In this document: in pieces, positions 44,444 through 58,270 of the stretch | How positions within the stretch are numbered: position 1 is the stretch's first letter | How the letters are laid out: each line of letters begins with the position of its first letter | Assembly: GCA_050084985.1 (NCBI GenBank) | Contig: JBITNC010000001.1 | Span: 187,674,001-187,738,000 of the forward strand | Origin: Nageia nagi | Taxonomy: Eukaryota; Pinophyta | Length of the DNA stretch: 64,000 bases | Reading direction: 5' to 3' | Notes under the pieces: model-generated | The model's input: only the letters and a program-made list of their open reading frames with translations | Told to the model about the DNA's origin: nothing | Databases searched by the model: none | Translations under genes and position numbers: made by a program

Positions 44444-47400
44444 TGTCAAGATTCACCTTAAGACACTATTTGACTTTGACTATCATCAAGGATTTGAATG
44501 GATTATATTTGAATAATGCTATGGTAATAAAAAATTTGATAAGTAAATATGTATCTTTTGTGATAATTTGATGCTAGCTTCGATATATTTTGACACAAGT
44601 CACTTCAAGATGGAGAAGTGATCCAAAGAACCTAAGGACCAAAGGGGAATTGGTGATGGGAACGGAAGGGTAAGAGAAGGAAATGATTGGTGTTGAATTG
44701 TTGAAACACACTATGACCATCGTAAATCATGTAGTTGATGTAGAATAATTGCTATGACTATCAATTTCTTAATGAAATTATGTTTGCAAAAATATGTGGA
44801 TTAACTTTACTCTACAGGATGAGGTGACCATCGTAGGTAAAGAAGTATTTTCTCTTATTTGGTATTTTTGGAATTCAAATTTTGAAATGGAGGGAAAAAG
44901 GGGATATACCTTATTTAAATCTAAAAATTTATATAAGGTTAGAAACATAAATTTAATGGGATGAAAGTTGAATATGAGTGTTTATATTATTTCCACATAG
45001 GACTAATAGTAAAAATACTATTAGATAGAGACTAAGGTCTCCTTGTGGTATTACAAGATATTTAATGGGTAGAAAAATAATGGAATAATGACCCTACTTA
45101 GTTTTTTTTCTTATGTTAGATATGGATAATAGTTGGCACTAATTTGTTAGTTAATAAAAAAGGCTCCAAAGTATTTAATACCATTTCAATCATCAACAAC
45201 TTTAAGCAAACCTACCCCAAAAGTTATTAAAGGTGTGAGGAGATGTCCATTTGAACACACTTGAACCCCTTTAGCTATAATTAAAAAAGTAGAGCATTAA
45301 AAAAATACCTACCTATCTATATTTTATTATTTTATTCTTATTATTCTCAAGCTTGGTGCAAATTTACATGAAGAAAAGAAATCTCTCTTTCCTCTTCAAG
45401 TCAAGGTGCATTATTTTACATTTTTTTTTATCTAATTAAGGTAGTTCTATTTTGAGATATTTAATATGATGTTTATCATAATGTTTGGTAAAGATTCATA
45501 GAATTAATTATTATTATAAGTGTTGAAACATTTCAAGAGGCATAGTGGTTATTTTATTTAAAGGTAGTTACCATGTCTTTTCTTTTTTTTAAAAAAAAGT
45601 AAAGAAGTGAGATTTTCTTTTGTTATTCTCCCTTTATTTAGATGTAAGGATGAACAATTTTGTGTAAAAATTGTATTATGTATTTTATGATATTTTAAGA
45701 AGTTTAGTAAAATATTTCCTTATGCATTTAGCTAAAATTTAATGAATTTATTTTGACATAAATTTTATTAAATTCTTAATATGATGTTTATTATAATGTT
45801 TGATAAAGTTTCATATAATTAATTATTGTTAGAAGTGTTGTACCATTTGAAGATACAGTGGTTATTTTATTTAAAAGTTGGTACCATGTTTTTTTCTTTC
45901 AAAAGTAAAGGAGTGGAATTTTCTTTTGTTATTCTCCCTTTATTTAGATATAGGGGTGGAAAATTTCATGTACAAATTGTATTATGATATTTTAAGGAGA
46001 CTAATCAAGTATTTCTTCTTATGTCTTTAGCTAGAGTTTAATGAATTTATTTTGACATGAATTTTATTAAAATCTTAATATGATATTTATCATCTTAGTA
46101 AAGAAATATTAACAAATTCATGTGAAAGTTGAGAAAGATGAATTAATAAAAATATGCTTGCTTATTATTATCTAAGTTTATCAATTAAACTAATTAGTAT
46201 CTAATGAGGTGATAAGTTATGTTTAATATTTTTAATAAGTAATTCAAGAACTCTTTAGAATCTTGTATTAAATGAACTATGGTTTTGAGATTATGATATT
46301 GGTATAATGTTAATAAAATAATTCATATGGTACCAATTACATAAATTAATTATTAAGGTATCCAAGACTTTATTTTGAATGATTTAATTATTTAAGATTG
46401 ATTAATTATAGGATAAATAAATAATGGATTAATGTACATTGACCAAGGAAAGGAGATAATTTCTCCTAAGGTCTATAGTTAAATTCATTTGCATAATGGT
46501 CAAATTTTAAAAGGGTTGTCCTGATCCTTCTCCCTCCTAGTACTCGATCCACCTACCAAGCTCCAAGGGGATGTTTGATGCTTGTTGCATGAAGATTGAT
46601 GGAGATGTTCGATGGTTGATACAATGATCAAAACTATATGATATGAAAAAATTTGAATTACAAACTCATTGGATATGAAATAGTATGATTTGTCAAAAAA
46701 ATCCCATTAGTGATTATATGGGTTGTATTATATTTGAATTACCTTTGTATAATGCATGATTTCTACTTGTAATAAATTATGAAAGCTTTGAAATTTATGG
46801 AAGTAAACGTCATTCATACGTTTCATAGATAGATTATATTATGTATTAATTAATAAATCTTGTATATTGCTTTTTATTTATATAATTTTTAGAAAAATAT
46901 TAGTATTATAATTTAATGAGCTTTATTTTAATTATAGTTATCAAATAGTACAATTAGTATTGATTATATAGATTACTAGGAGTAAGAATTACTATTTTTT
47001 TCATGAAAATGATTAATGGATATTGCAAATTGATGAAGTAAATGATTTTAACAAAAATTATAAAGAAGTAGATTGATTAGAAAATAACATTAATTTAGAA
47101 TTAGGGTTCCAAAAGATAATTTAGGAGCATTTGAGATATTTTAAGGACTCTTGAGATCAAATTGGGTACAAATGGGACCTAATGGAATTATTTGGGATCC
47201 TTTGGGATGAATGCAAGAAAATGATGGAGAACCTTAACCAAATTGACCTACATTACTAAATGATAAATAAAAGGAATATTCCTTGCATGAGGAACCCTCA
47301 GCATCGCATTACTTTTGTAGCAATAATGGCTAGATCTTTCTTCATGACTTGATACTTTATGTATGCAAGAGAACTTTCAAAAAGTAGACCCATATACATG

Positions 47401-48293
47401 TTACAATGCATATGGGACAAATAGAATTAGGAGACTTCCTAAGCAAGACTATAATCAAAACTTTCAATGTATAACTTGTGGAAAAAGGTGAATGGTGTTC
47501 AACTCTAGGTATTGTTTGTGTATGGTATCTTGCACCCTCTTCATTATTTTGAAACATTAGTTTATGGTTATTAGGCCATGGGTGTTATTTTTGTCAATAC
47601 ATTTAATAATAAATTAGAGTAAACAACCACTCAAGGATTTTGTTTAATATCTATGGATCCCCAAGTTATGGGAACAACGATGCCAGACCACATGGTGAGC
47701 CTAGTCAATAGTTATAGGAAGGCTAGTGACTTATATCCTCTGATAGGTGAGTTAGGTGGGGATAGCAATTGTAAAAATTACTATAATCAAGTGAGGTTAA
47801 TTAATAGTCATACCACTTGTAGTTAGTAGATAGGGGTATGATGATTATTTCATAGGTGATGCTACCCCTTCATATGGAAGTTTACATTGAATAAACTATC
47901 TACTCCTATGAGATGGAGAGTTATCATTAGGTGGCAATGCTAACTTAGTGGAAGTATGATCTTTCAGGTGGTATGGGCCTCAAGTAGAAAACCACTACAT
48001 TGTGACCAGAAAGCCTATTGTATATGGGATGTAGAATAGGAATGGTGAGGTTAATTTTGAGGCATCTTCTCAATAAGATGAGTGTTGACAAGTGAACACC
48101 AAAAAAGTTTATTAGGGTTGGTTACCTTGGGTTCTTGACCAATCTTACCATGTGAGTGTTGAACTAGCTAGCAACATTACCAAGCTCATGTGGGATCACT
48201 TGGTTCATTCCTAGAATATCAAGTGTTAAACAAAAAAAAAATTAGGTCTAAATTTTAGGATTTTGGTTGATGGAAATAAGTGGTTGTGTTACA
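44444..48293 (+). repeat. E4 5' LTR (3850 bp)
   Basis: TG at 44444 to TTACA at 48293, immediately followed by the primer site. The TATA-type site at 45276 reads TATAATTA here, a change from TATAAATA in the 3' copy. An internal pair of similar segments (45450-45700 and 45775-46020, both with 'tttatcataatgtttg'-type and 'ctccctttatttaga') shows an old duplication of about 330 bp inside the LTR. Confidence 0.88.
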
Positions 48294-48294
48294 T

Positions 48295-48312
48295 TGGTAT
48301 CAGAGCATCAAG
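48295..48312 (+). other. E4 primer-binding site for initiator Met tRNA
   Basis: TGGTATCAGAGC starts two bases after the LTR, as in E3. Confidence 0.9.
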
Positions 48313-48399
48313 TTCAAACTCTTGAGCCTATGGTCCATGACTCTTTTGATATAATAGTTTAGGAAGTCTAGATTAAGTATGCATGAGCCTAATAACAAT

Positions 48400-49760
48400 A
48401 CCATTTGGTTGATTTAGATTATGGTAATCCCAAGATGTGTAACTAGAGCTTTAGGAAACCTACAATAAGGTACCTCAAATAGCCTTCCTATAAATGCTAA
48501 TGCCAATGTCATGGTAAAGCAAAGAAATATTAAGGCTAAAATGTAAATGTTAAAAGCAAAAATGCTAGAGGTTGAATAATGAGGAATGCTAATCAGTAGT
48601 TTCTTGAAAATAATATTAGGAGTTCTTCTAACTATTCTAATCAGAATAATAGAGGATAAGAAGCCATCATGAGACTCCAAGAGCAGGTCGTAAAGCTATA
48701 AGAACTGATAAATAATTTGCTGAGTCAGAGAGTTGATCCTCCAAGATAAGAATATGATCTAGTACTTCTAGCACAAGGAAGATCAAATGTACTGAATAAC
48801 TAAATTTAGTTAAGGATTGAATAAGAACTTGCATCTAATCTAAAGAAAGCTTAAATACCCAAGTTTAATGGAAAGCATGAAGGTGAGCACTTAGAAGTAT
48901 GGTTAGAGGACTTCAAAACCTAATTTTAAATGAAAAATCTATCACCAAAAACTAAAACTATGTGGGCTACCTACAAATTTCAAGATATTGCTCTCGAATG
49001 GTGGAATGCCTACAAATTTGAGCACAAAATCTAGTATTTGAAGTGGCCAGAATTTATGGAAGCATTCCAGAAGAGATTTATCTCTCAAGTATATTTCTAT
49101 AGGAAATATGAGGAATATTATACACTTCAACAAGGTTCTATGAGTGTACAAACCTATCATCAAAGTTTGTCAAACTTCTCAAGTATGTTCTAGATGATAA
49201 AAATCACTTGAAGGTTCACTAATACCTTATGGGGTTAGATTCCAAGATCAAGACTATGGTTAATGTCCTAAACCCTAAGACATTGGAATAAGCTTATGAT
49301 CTAGCTAAAAGAGCTGAAACTAACTTGGGCATAATAAAAACCCTCATGAATTATGTGTCAAACTAAAAAGACAAGGAACCTTTTTGGAGGAATAGAGGTG
49401 CTAAGCAACAAGCGCCACATAATGATAGTAGAAAGATCAATCACAATCATAAGAATGAAAATTTTTAGGGGTTTGAGAAGAAACAACCTAGGAATAAGGA
49501 TTTCAAGAAGAAATATTTCCAAAAGAAGAATCAACATTTCAGAAGATAAATTCAAAACATTGGGAATGGAAATCAATTATTTAGGAACCTGAACCATGGA
49601 TTTCATGAGCAAAGAAATAACCAATACATGCCTAAGGATAACAATTCATAGCACAAGAAATCTCCACATGATGGATGTTAGAACTATTATGGAATAGATT
49701 ATGCAAGTCAATTCCTTCTAAATACATACCCACCAAAGGATCACTAAATTTTGTAGTGAC
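48400..49760 (+). pseudogene. E4 Gag remnant
   Basis: Plus-strand reading in shifting frames: PKFNGKHEGEHLEVWLEDFK (about 48860), ALEWWNAYKFEHK (about 48985), FMEAFQKRFISQVYFYRKYE (about 49050), GSMSVQTYHQSL (about 49135). The knuckle near 49670 reads GCxNYYGIDYASQ, where x is a stop; the first Cys survives, the Trp is a stop and the second Cys is Tyr. Minus-strand frames at 48414-48680, 48942-49163 and 49358-49576 are shadows. Confidence 0.78.
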
Positions 49761-49803
49761 TGGATCAGGGCAAGATTGAGGACAAGCTACACCTCTTTAG
49801 ATC

Positions 49804-50110
49804 TTGGGTAAAATTTTTGGCAAATATTTTAAAGTTTTGATAGATTATGATGCAATAGTTAGTTTCATTTCAAATTATTTAGTTAAAGACATGATTAAGG
49901 TACTTGAATTTTTGATAAATGGATGGGAAGCAAAGTTTGGGTCTGATCAAAAGTGTTATGTCAAACAATATTTTAGGAATGTTGAGATAGACTTACTAAG
50001 GGATTTATTGTGTGGGATTTATATGTGGTTCCTTTAGCTTCCTATGATATTATCCTTGAAATGGATTGGTTAATGACACATAAGTCCTTTATTAATTTTT
50101 AGTATAGATG
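49804..50110 (+). pseudogene. E4 aspartic protease remnant
   Basis: Frame 49804-50037 begins with FKVLIDYDAIVSFISNYLVK, and the C-terminal motif SYDIILEMDWLMTHKS follows in another frame near 50040-50090. The active-site neighbours are Tyr and Asp where small residues belong, so it is inactive. Parallel to E3 28640-28960. Confidence 0.78.
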
Positions 50111-50111
50111 G

Positions 50112-51040
50112 GTGGAATATATCGATTTATCCCAAAATCAATACAAGGTGTTCAGTGATCAAGGACCTTTTGAACCTTACTTGATCACAACTATGCAAAT
50201 GAGAAGAAGTATTAGAAAAAGAGAAATGATCTTTGCAGTTAAGGTGAAAGAATTAAAAGAAGAGGATAAAGAGGTAGAAATGTTAAACAAATATCCCGTG
50301 CTAAGGAATTATAAGGATGTATTTCCCAAAGAATTACTAGGTCTACCCTCAAAATGAGAATTTGGATTCTTGATAGATCTAGTCCTAGGAGTAGAACCTA
50401 TTTCTAAAAACCCCTATAGAATGAACACCATTGAGATGTAGGAGTTAAAAGTATAGTTACAAGATCTTTTGGAGAAAGGGTTGATAAATCCTAGTGTATC
50501 ACCCTAGAGAGTTCTTGTATTATTTATCAAAAAGAAGGATGGAACATTGAGATTATTTATTGAATACAGGATGTTGAACAAGGTCACCATTAAGAATAGG
50601 TGTCCTTTACTTAGGATTGATGACCTATTTGACCAACTCAAAGATGTTGCTCTCTTTTCCAAGATAGACTTAAGATCAAGTTACCACCAGTTGAGGATAA
50701 AAGAATCATATACTTATAAGATAACTTTTGAGACTAGGTATGGAGATTATGAATTTGTAGTCATACCATTTGGGCTAATGAATGTTCCTTCAGGATTCAT
50801 GAATCTGATGAAAAATGTTTAAAGAGAATACTTAAACAAATTTGTGTTATCATTTTAGATGATATTATCATATATTTAAGAAATGAGAAGGAGCATAACC
50901 ATCATTTGAGATTAGCCTTAGAGGTTTTGAGATGACATCAGCTATATGGTAAATTGTCTAAGTGTGATTTCTATGTTTTCCATATTTAGTATTAGGTCAT
51001 ATTATTTCTACTAAAAGAATCTCAGTCAACTTTAAAAAGG
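50112..51040 (+). pseudogene. E4 reverse transcriptase remnant
   Basis: Frame 50112-50357 is the connector before RT. Frame 50547-50822 carries [52 protein letters not shown] and [20 protein letters not shown]. The catalytic box ILDDIIIYLRN follows at about 50855 after a one-base shift. First-strand synthesis would be its role. Well conserved fingers and palm compared with E3. Confidence 0.9.
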
Positions 51041-51051
51041 TAAAAGCAATA

Positions 51052-51640
51052 ATGAGTTGGCCTACACCATCAAATGTGATTGAGGTAAGAAGTTTCATGG
51101 GATTAGTTGGGTATTATAAAAGATTTTTTAAGGATTTTTCAAAGGTAGCAAATCCTATCACTAGTCTGCAGAAGAAAAATAAAGTGTTTAAGTGGATAGA
51201 GAAGTGTGAAAAAGCTTTTGCAACCTTGAAAGAAAATCTTACCTCTACACCAATTCTCACTATCCTTTACCGCCATGGTGACTTTGTATTATGTACAGAT
51301 GCATCATTAGAGGGTTTTGGGTGGAGTACTATCACAAAATATAAATCTTGTAGCATATGAATCTAAAAAGTTAAAGCCACATGAGTTGAGTTATGCTACA
51401 CATGATCTTGAGCTAGTAGCCATAATGCATGCACTCAAGATGTGGGGGCATTACTTGCTAGGAAAACCTTTCAAATTGCAAATGGACCATCAAAGCTTGA
51501 AGTACTTGTTCACTCAACCCAACTTAAATGCTAGGTAAAGGTGATAGATGGAATTCCTTAGAAAATATGATTTTGGTATTAAGTATATCAAGGATAAAGA
51601 AAATAAAGTGGTAGATGCATTAAGTTAGAGAAGACATGTA
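51052..51640 (+). pseudogene. E4 RT thumb and RNase H remnant
   Basis: Frame 51052-51360 reads MSWPTPSNVIEVRSFMGLVG, YYKRFFKDFSKVA and FVLCTDASLEGFG (first RNase H Asp). Frame 51317-51538 continues with SKKLKPHELSYATHDLELVA and YLLGKPFKLQMDHQSLKYLF, containing the conserved Glu and the D-H-x-S-L-K-Y motif. One frameshift near 51330 separates them. Confidence 0.9.
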
Positions 51641-52900
51641 AAGGCCATGCTAAGAAGCCAATTTGACTTGTTTGAACAAGTGAGAATCTTACAACAAGAG
51701 GATCTGTATTGTCAATCCATCAAGGAAATTATAAAGAAAGATAATCCTTTATCTCATGAATTTGCTAAAAAAGATTGAATTTTGTATTTTAGAGATAGAT
51801 TAGTCATCCTAGAAAAAGAAAATTTAAAAAATTTAAACTTGCAAGAAGCCCATCATCCTCCATATGCCGCACATCTAGGAGGTATGAAGATAAGAGAAGA
51901 TTTGAAACAAAAATTGTACTAGGATGGAATGAGGAAGGATATAGCAGAGTTTATAGCAAGATTCTTGGAATGTTAGAAAGTGAAAGAGGAATATCAGCAT
52001 CCAAGTGTATATTTGTATCCCCATGATATTTTGACATAGAAATGGCAAGTGATTTCAATGGATTTTATAGTTGGTTTGCCAAAAACCAAATTTCATCATG
52101 ACTCTATATTGGTTATGGTTGATAAGTTAACCAAGGTTGCTCATTTTATACCTAGTAACACCATGGATGATCCCCCTATAGTATCCAATAAGTTTTCACA
52201 TGAAATCTTCAAATTACATGGATTTCTTGAAGTGATAATCTCATATAGGGATTCTAAATTCACTTTCGTATTTTGAAAATTATTACATAAGGCATTGGGT
52301 ACAAAGTTGAATATGATCTTAGCTTATCATCTAGAGATAGATGGGTAGATAGAATGTGTAAATAGAGTTTTCAAGGATATGCTCAGAATGTATTGCATGG
52401 AACAAAAGACCAAATGGGAAGATTATCTTTATTTGGTTGAGTTTGCATAAAATAATGGCTATTATTCATATTTAGGAATGGCTCCTTTTGAAGCATTGTA
52501 TGGAAGGAGATGCATAACTACTTTAACTTGGGATAATTGAGAGGATCAGGCGATGATGAACTAGAAATGTTAAAGCAAATGGAGGAGCAACTCAAGTCCA
52601 TTCAATGAAAGTTTAAAGAAGTTGCTAATTGATAAAAGAGTTATGCCGATCTAAATAGAACTCCTCAAGAATTTGCTATGGGTGATAAGGTATTTTTATG
52701 AGCTTGACCCATGAAAAGTACCATAAAGTCAACTAAATTATATCCCTAATTTGTTGGTCCTTTTGAAATTATGCAAAAAAAGAGTTCACTAGCCTACAAA
52801 CTTTTCTTGCCACCAAGTTTGTCCAAAATGCATGATGTATTTCATGTCTCCTTGTTACAAAAATATGTTGCTGACCCTTCTCATGTTTTGGAATTTTTTG
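51640..52900 (+). pseudogene. E4 integrase remnant
   Basis: Zinc-binding part: AHHPPYAAHLGGMK near 51850. The core frame 52049-52276 has MISMDFIVGLPKTKFHHDSI (first Asp) and ISYRDSKFTFVF (second Asp). GxIECVNRVFKDML near 52350 keeps the catalytic Glu after a stop (x). C-terminal GMAPFEALYGRRC near 52480. Broken by stops, but all three catalytic residues can be read, unlike E3. Confidence 0.88.
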
Positions 52901-53060
52901 AATTGCAGATGCTGTACGCTCATGCCATTGAAGTACTCCCTATCAAGATATTAGGTTTTAGGGCTAGGAAGCTAAGAAATAGGGAAATTAATGAATGTTT
53001 AGTCTAATTGGATAAATATTCTGAATCATCTTCCATGTGGGAAGATACAAGCACTATGAA
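52900..53060 (+). pseudogene. E4 chromodomain remnant
   Basis: Frame 52771-53007 runs from the integrase end (SLSKMHDVFHVSLLQKYVAD) into AHAIEVLPIKILGFRARKLR then NREINECLV. After a stop it continues DKYSESSSMWEDTSTMKRQF. The layout fits the C-terminal chromodomain of Tekay/Del-like elements. Confidence 0.7.
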
Positions 53061-53167
53061 AAGACAATTTCTATATTTATTTACTTAACTAAGTATGTGA
53101 AACATTTATAAGTTGTTTTTGTATGTAAGAACACAAGGGACTATTTTTTTTTTTAAGGGGAGGTGTA

Positions 53168-56100
53168 TATCACGATCCACCTCAAGATACTATTTGACCT
53201 TAAGTACCATCAAGGATTTGAATGGATTATGTTTGAATAATGCTATGGTAATAACAAGTTTGATAAGGGAATATGTATCATTTGTGACAATTTGATGCTG
53301 GCTTTGAGATGTTTTGACACAAGTCACCTTGAGATGGAGAATCAATCCAAAACCCTAAGGACCAAAGGTGAATTGGTGATGGAAATGTATGGGTAAGAGG
53401 AGGAAATGATTGGCATTTAATTGTTGAAACACACTATGACCATCATAAATCATGTAGTTACATATAGAATAATTGCTATGACTATCAATTTCTTAATGAA
53501 ATTATGTTTGCAAAAATATGTGGATTAACTTTACTGTATAGGACGAGGTGATCATCATAGGTAAAGATATGTTTTCTCTTATTTGGTATTTTTGAAATTC
53601 AAATTTTGAAATGAAGAGAAAAAGGGGATATACCTTATTTAAATTTAAAAATTTATATAAGGTTAGAAACACAAATTTAATGAGGTAAAAGTTGAATATG
53701 AATGTCTATTATTACCACATAGGGCTAATAGTAAAAACACTATTAGATAGGGACTACGGTCTCCTTGTGGTATTACAAGATATATAATAGGTAGAAAAAT
53801 AATAGAGTAATGAACCTACTTAGTTTTATTTTTTTGTTTTAGGTGTGGATAATAGTTGACACTAATTTGTTAGTTAATAAAAAAGGCTCCAAGGTATTTA
53901 ATACCATTTCAATCATCAATAAATTTAAGCAAACCTACCTCAAAAATTATTAAAAGTGTGAGGATACATCCATTTGAACACATTTGAACCCCTTTAGCTA
54001 TAAATAAAGGAGTAGAGCATTAGAAAAATACCTACCTATCTATCTTTTATTATTTTATTTTTGTTATTCTCAAGCTTGGTGTAGAGTTACATGAAAAAAA
54101 GAAGTCTCTCTTTCCTCTTCAAGTCAAGGTGCATTCTTTTACATTTTTTTGGCCTAATTAAGGTAGTCTTATTTTGAGATATTTAATATGACATTTATCA
54201 TAATGTTTGGTAAAGCTTCATAGGATTAATTGTTGTTAGAAGTGTTGAACCATTTTAAGAGACATAGTGGTTATTTTATTTAAAGGTTGTTATCATATCT
54301 TTTTCTTTAAAAAGTAAAGAAGTGGGATTTTCTTTTATTATTCTCCCTTTATTTAAATATAAGGATAGAAAATTTCAAGTACAAATTGTATTATGTATTT
54401 TATAATATTTTAATAAGACTATTAAAATATTTCTTCTTATGCATTTAGCTAGAATTTAATGAATTTATTTTGACATAAATTTTATTAAATTCCTAATATG
54501 ATATTTATTTTAATGTTTGATGAAGTTTCATATAATTAATTATTGTTAGAAATGTTGTACCATTTAAAAAGACATAGTGGTTATTTTATTTAAAGGTTGG
54601 TACCATGTATTTTTCTTTAAAAAGCAAAGGAGTGGGATTTTCTTTTGTTACTCTCCCTTTATTTAGATGTAAGTGTGAAAACTTTTATGTATAAATTGTA
54701 TTATAATTTTTTAAGGAGACTAATCAAATATTTCTTCTTATACCTTTAGCTAAAGTTTAATGAATTTATTTTAACATGAATTTCATTAAAATCTTAATAT
54801 GATATTTATCATCTTAGTAAAGAAATATTGTCAAATTCATGTGGAAGTTGGGAAATATGAATTAATAAAAATATGTTTGCTTGTTATTATCTAAGTTTGT
54901 CAATTAAACTAATTAGTATCTAATGAGGTGATAAGTTATGTTTAATATTTTTAATAAGTAATTCAAGTTCTTTAGAATCTTGTATTAAATGAACTATGGT
55001 TTTGAGATTATGATATTGTTATAATGTTTAATAAAATAATTCATATGGTACCAATTACATAAATTAATTATTAAGGTATCCAATACCTTATTATGAATGA
55101 TTTAATTATTTAAGATGGATTAATTATAGGATAAATAAATAATGAATTAATATACATTGACCAAGGAAAGGAGATAATTTCTCCTAAGGTCTATAGTTAA
55201 ATTCATTTGCATAATAGTCAAATTTTAAAAAGGTTGTCCTGATCCTCCTCCCTCCTAGTACTTGATCCACCTACCAAGCTCCAAGGGGATGTTCGATGCT
55301 CATTGCATGAAGATTGATGGAGATGTTCGATGGTTGATACAACGATCAAAACTATATGACATGAACAAATTTGAATTACAAACTCATTAGATATGAAATA
55401 GTATGATTTGTAAAAAAGATCCCATTAGTGATTAAATGGGTTGTATTATATTTGAATTGCCTTTGTATAATGCATGATTTCTACTTGTAATAAATTATGG
55501 AAGCTTTGAAGTTTATGGAAGTAAATGTCATTTATACGTTTCATAGATGGATTATATTACATATTAATTAATAAATCTTGTATATTGATTTTTATTTATA
55601 TAATTTTTAGAAAAATATTAGTATTATGATTTAATGAGCTTTATTTTAATTATGGTTATCAAATACTATAATTAGTATTGATTATATGGATTACTAGGAG
55701 TAAAAATTACTATTTTTTTCATGAAAATGATTAATGGATATTACAAATTGATGAAGTAAATGATTTTAACAAAACTTCTAAAAAAGTATATTGATTAGAA
55801 AATAATCCTAATTTAGAATTAGAGTTCCAAAAGATAATTTAGGAGCATTTCAGATAGTTTAGGGACTCTTGGTATCAAATTGGGTACAAATGGGACTCAA
55901 TGGGATTGTTTGGATCATTTGGAATGAATGCAAGAAAATGATGGAGAACCTTTGCCAAATCGACCAATGTTGCTAAATGAAAAATAAAAGGAATATTCCT
56001 TGCATAAGGAACCCTCAATGTTGCATTACTTTTGTAGTAATAATGGCTAGATATTTCCTCATGACTTGATACTTTATGTATGCAAGAGAACTTTTAAAAA

Positions 56101-57006
56101 GTAGACCCATATACATGATACAATGCATATGGGACAAATAGAATTAGGAGACTTCCTAAGCAAGCCTATAACTAAAAATTTCGATGTATAACTTGTGGGA
56201 AAAGGTGAATGGTGTTAAACTCTAGGTATTGTTTGTTTAAGGTGTCTTGCACCCTCTTCACTATTTCCAAATATTAGTTTATGGTTAATGGGCCATGGGT
56301 GGTTTTTTGCCAACACATTTAATAATAAATTAGTCTAAACAACCACTCAAGGATATTATTTAATATCCATAGCTTCTCAAGTTATGGGCACAAGGATGTT
56401 GGATCACATGGTGAGCCTAGTTGATAGTTATGGGAAGGCTAGTGACTTATATCCTCCAAAAGGTGAGTCAGGTGGAGATAGTAATCATAAAAACTAATAT
56501 TACTAGGTGAGGGTAATTTGTAGTTATACCACTTGTAGTTAGTAGATAAAGGTATGATGATTATTCTATAGGAAATGCTACTTGCTCATATGAAAGTTTT
56601 CCTAAGAAAAACTATCTGTTCCCATAAGATGGAGAGTTATCATTAGGTGGTGATGCTAACATAGTGGAAGTGTGATCTCTTAGGTGGTATGGGCCCTGAG
56701 TATAAAACCACTACACTATGACTAGAAAGCCTATTGCACATAGGATGTGAAATAAGAATGGTGAGGTTATTTTTGAGGCATCTTCTCAATAGGATGAGTG
56801 TTAAGGAATGAACACTAGAAAAGTTTATTAGGGTTGGTTACCTTTAGTTCTTTACCAATCTTGCTATGTGAGTGTTGAACTAGCTAGCAGCATTACCAAA
56901 CTCATGTGGGATCACCTAGTTCATTCCTTGAATATTGAGTGTTAAACTAAATAAAAAAATTAGCTCTAAATTTTAGGGTTATGGTTGATGGAAATAAGTG
57001 GTTACA
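53168..57006 (+). repeat. E4 3' LTR (3839 bp)
   Basis: Aligns to 44444-48293. The initial TG has become TA (53168-53169) and the end is TTACA at 57006. TATAAATA is kept at 53999-54006, 831 bp in. It carries the same internal duplication as the 5' copy. Confidence 0.88.
53999..54006 (+). promoter_or_regulatory. Candidate TATA box in E4 LTR
   Basis: TATAAATA followed by AAGGAG, in the same place relative to the LTR start and in the same context (after CCCCTTTAGC or CCACCTTGG) as in E3. Confidence 0.55.
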
Positions 57007-57159
57007 TTAAAAATAGATAAGGCAAATTGATTGATAAAATACTAACCAAATTATGAAATTTATGCCAGATGAAGCTCATGCAAAAGTTTTGCCCCTTGTG
57101 GATAGAGGTGAGGGCTACATTGACCTAAGTATACTAGGATTAGCTTGAGGTATTTGGAA

Positions 57160-58270
57160 TGGTATGAGCAACCCTCATTCTCCCTATCAAGGTAGATACT
57201 TCATATATTATCATGCTCTACGAGCATTTTGACCTATATTATTAAACATTTTTACTTCTAATAGGGGAGATGATAATTAATTTAGAGGTAGATATTAGAT
57301 ACTCTAAGTGTCACTCAAGGGAGAGCTAGTGATAGTTATGATGAATAGGATGGTTATCAGTTCATATGTTAAAAAGGGGTATCATATATGGAACCTCTCT
57401 AATGGAGGGATGCTAATTGATCCTCTCTATCATCAGGGTCACCTTAGATGGATGGAGGTGATGATTATGCTACTCATTTTATTGTTCATATTACTAAATT
57501 CCTTGGTACCCAAGTTCCTTTGGAAATTATTTAGAGTGGTCACTAGAATGGTGCAAGAGAGTATAGTGTTTGCATGGGGATCAACATTACTAGGATAGAC
57601 TTATGGAGAGCTAGGGGTAATAGCTCAAGGAAAATAAGGTGTGAACACCTCACTCCTACTCTAGTTATGTGCATGGGAGCACATTCATCCTAGGTGGCTA
57701 AATAAACTACCTATTAATATGCACATCCTAGATATGATGGGGGATATCCTCATAGTGGTAGGGATAAAGTTGCTATATTCTTGGTGCTAGGAGCACAAAT
57801 AAGAGATACCATGATAATGCCCTCATGAGGGTAATAAATATTGGTACCATGCTATGTTAGCATTGTTATAACCCCAAGATGTGATCTATCAACCATATCA
57901 GAGGGCTTGCATGTGTGAAGGATGAAGTACAATTGGTGTGTACCTTTAATACTAGGCACATTAGAAGTCAACATGTCATAGACATTGAGATTTTTTGGTT
58001 TGAAAGAGTCCAACATTAGCATGGGCTAGTACAAGACTTATTGCTAGATTTGACACTCTATGGAAGAGTAGATAAGGAGGGCTAGACAACATCAAGGCTA
58101 GCATATATTGGGCCAAATGCAAGATCATATGCATATTTGGTCAAAAAAATGATGGATGATGTAAGCACCATGCCAAGGTATGATGCCTGGTGGGCCTTAT
58201 AGTGGGACCAACTATTGATATGGCTCATTATAGAGAGGTAAAGGGGAGCTCCTACTGTAGACCCATAGGT
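57160..58270 (+). pseudogene. Plant mobile domain (PMD, aminotransferase-like) pseudogene
   Basis: Read across frames, the sequence follows the PMD family order: MLYEHFDLYY then TFLLLIGEMIINLEVD (57210-57290, the conserved Gly-Glu-Met segment), LSVSLKGELV (57300), FAWGSTLLG then TYGELGVIAQGK and GVNTSLLL, and LCAWEHIHPRW (57655-57695). The last blocks are the family's most recognisable region. The C-terminal part ends near PRYDAWWAL (58170-58200). PMD proteins act in plant gene silencing and development, and copies also travel in transposable elements. Frameshifts and stops make this nonfunctional. The open piece 57308-57598 is one of its frames. GC and G content are higher than in neighbours. 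The N-terminus may have been cut by the E4 insertion. Confidence 0.75.

Larger units (their letters stand above)
44444..57006 (+). mobile_element. E4: decayed chromovirus-type Ty3/gypsy element, sister of E3
   Basis: Plus-strand element with LTRs 44444-48293 and 53168-57006, initiator-Met primer site, and interior domains Gag, protease, RT, RNase H, integrase and chromodomain over 4.9 kb. Both LTRs are near 3.85 kb and align over their length. No target duplication can be tested because the left flank is the tail of a further copy. The interior matches E3 closely but keeps the integrase segment that E3 lost. Confidence 0.88.

Noticed and set aside
57308-57598. Considered as a stand-alone small membrane-protein gene
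   Set aside because: The frame is one of several pieces of a PMD reading; the hydrophobic run falls in a frameshifted portion.
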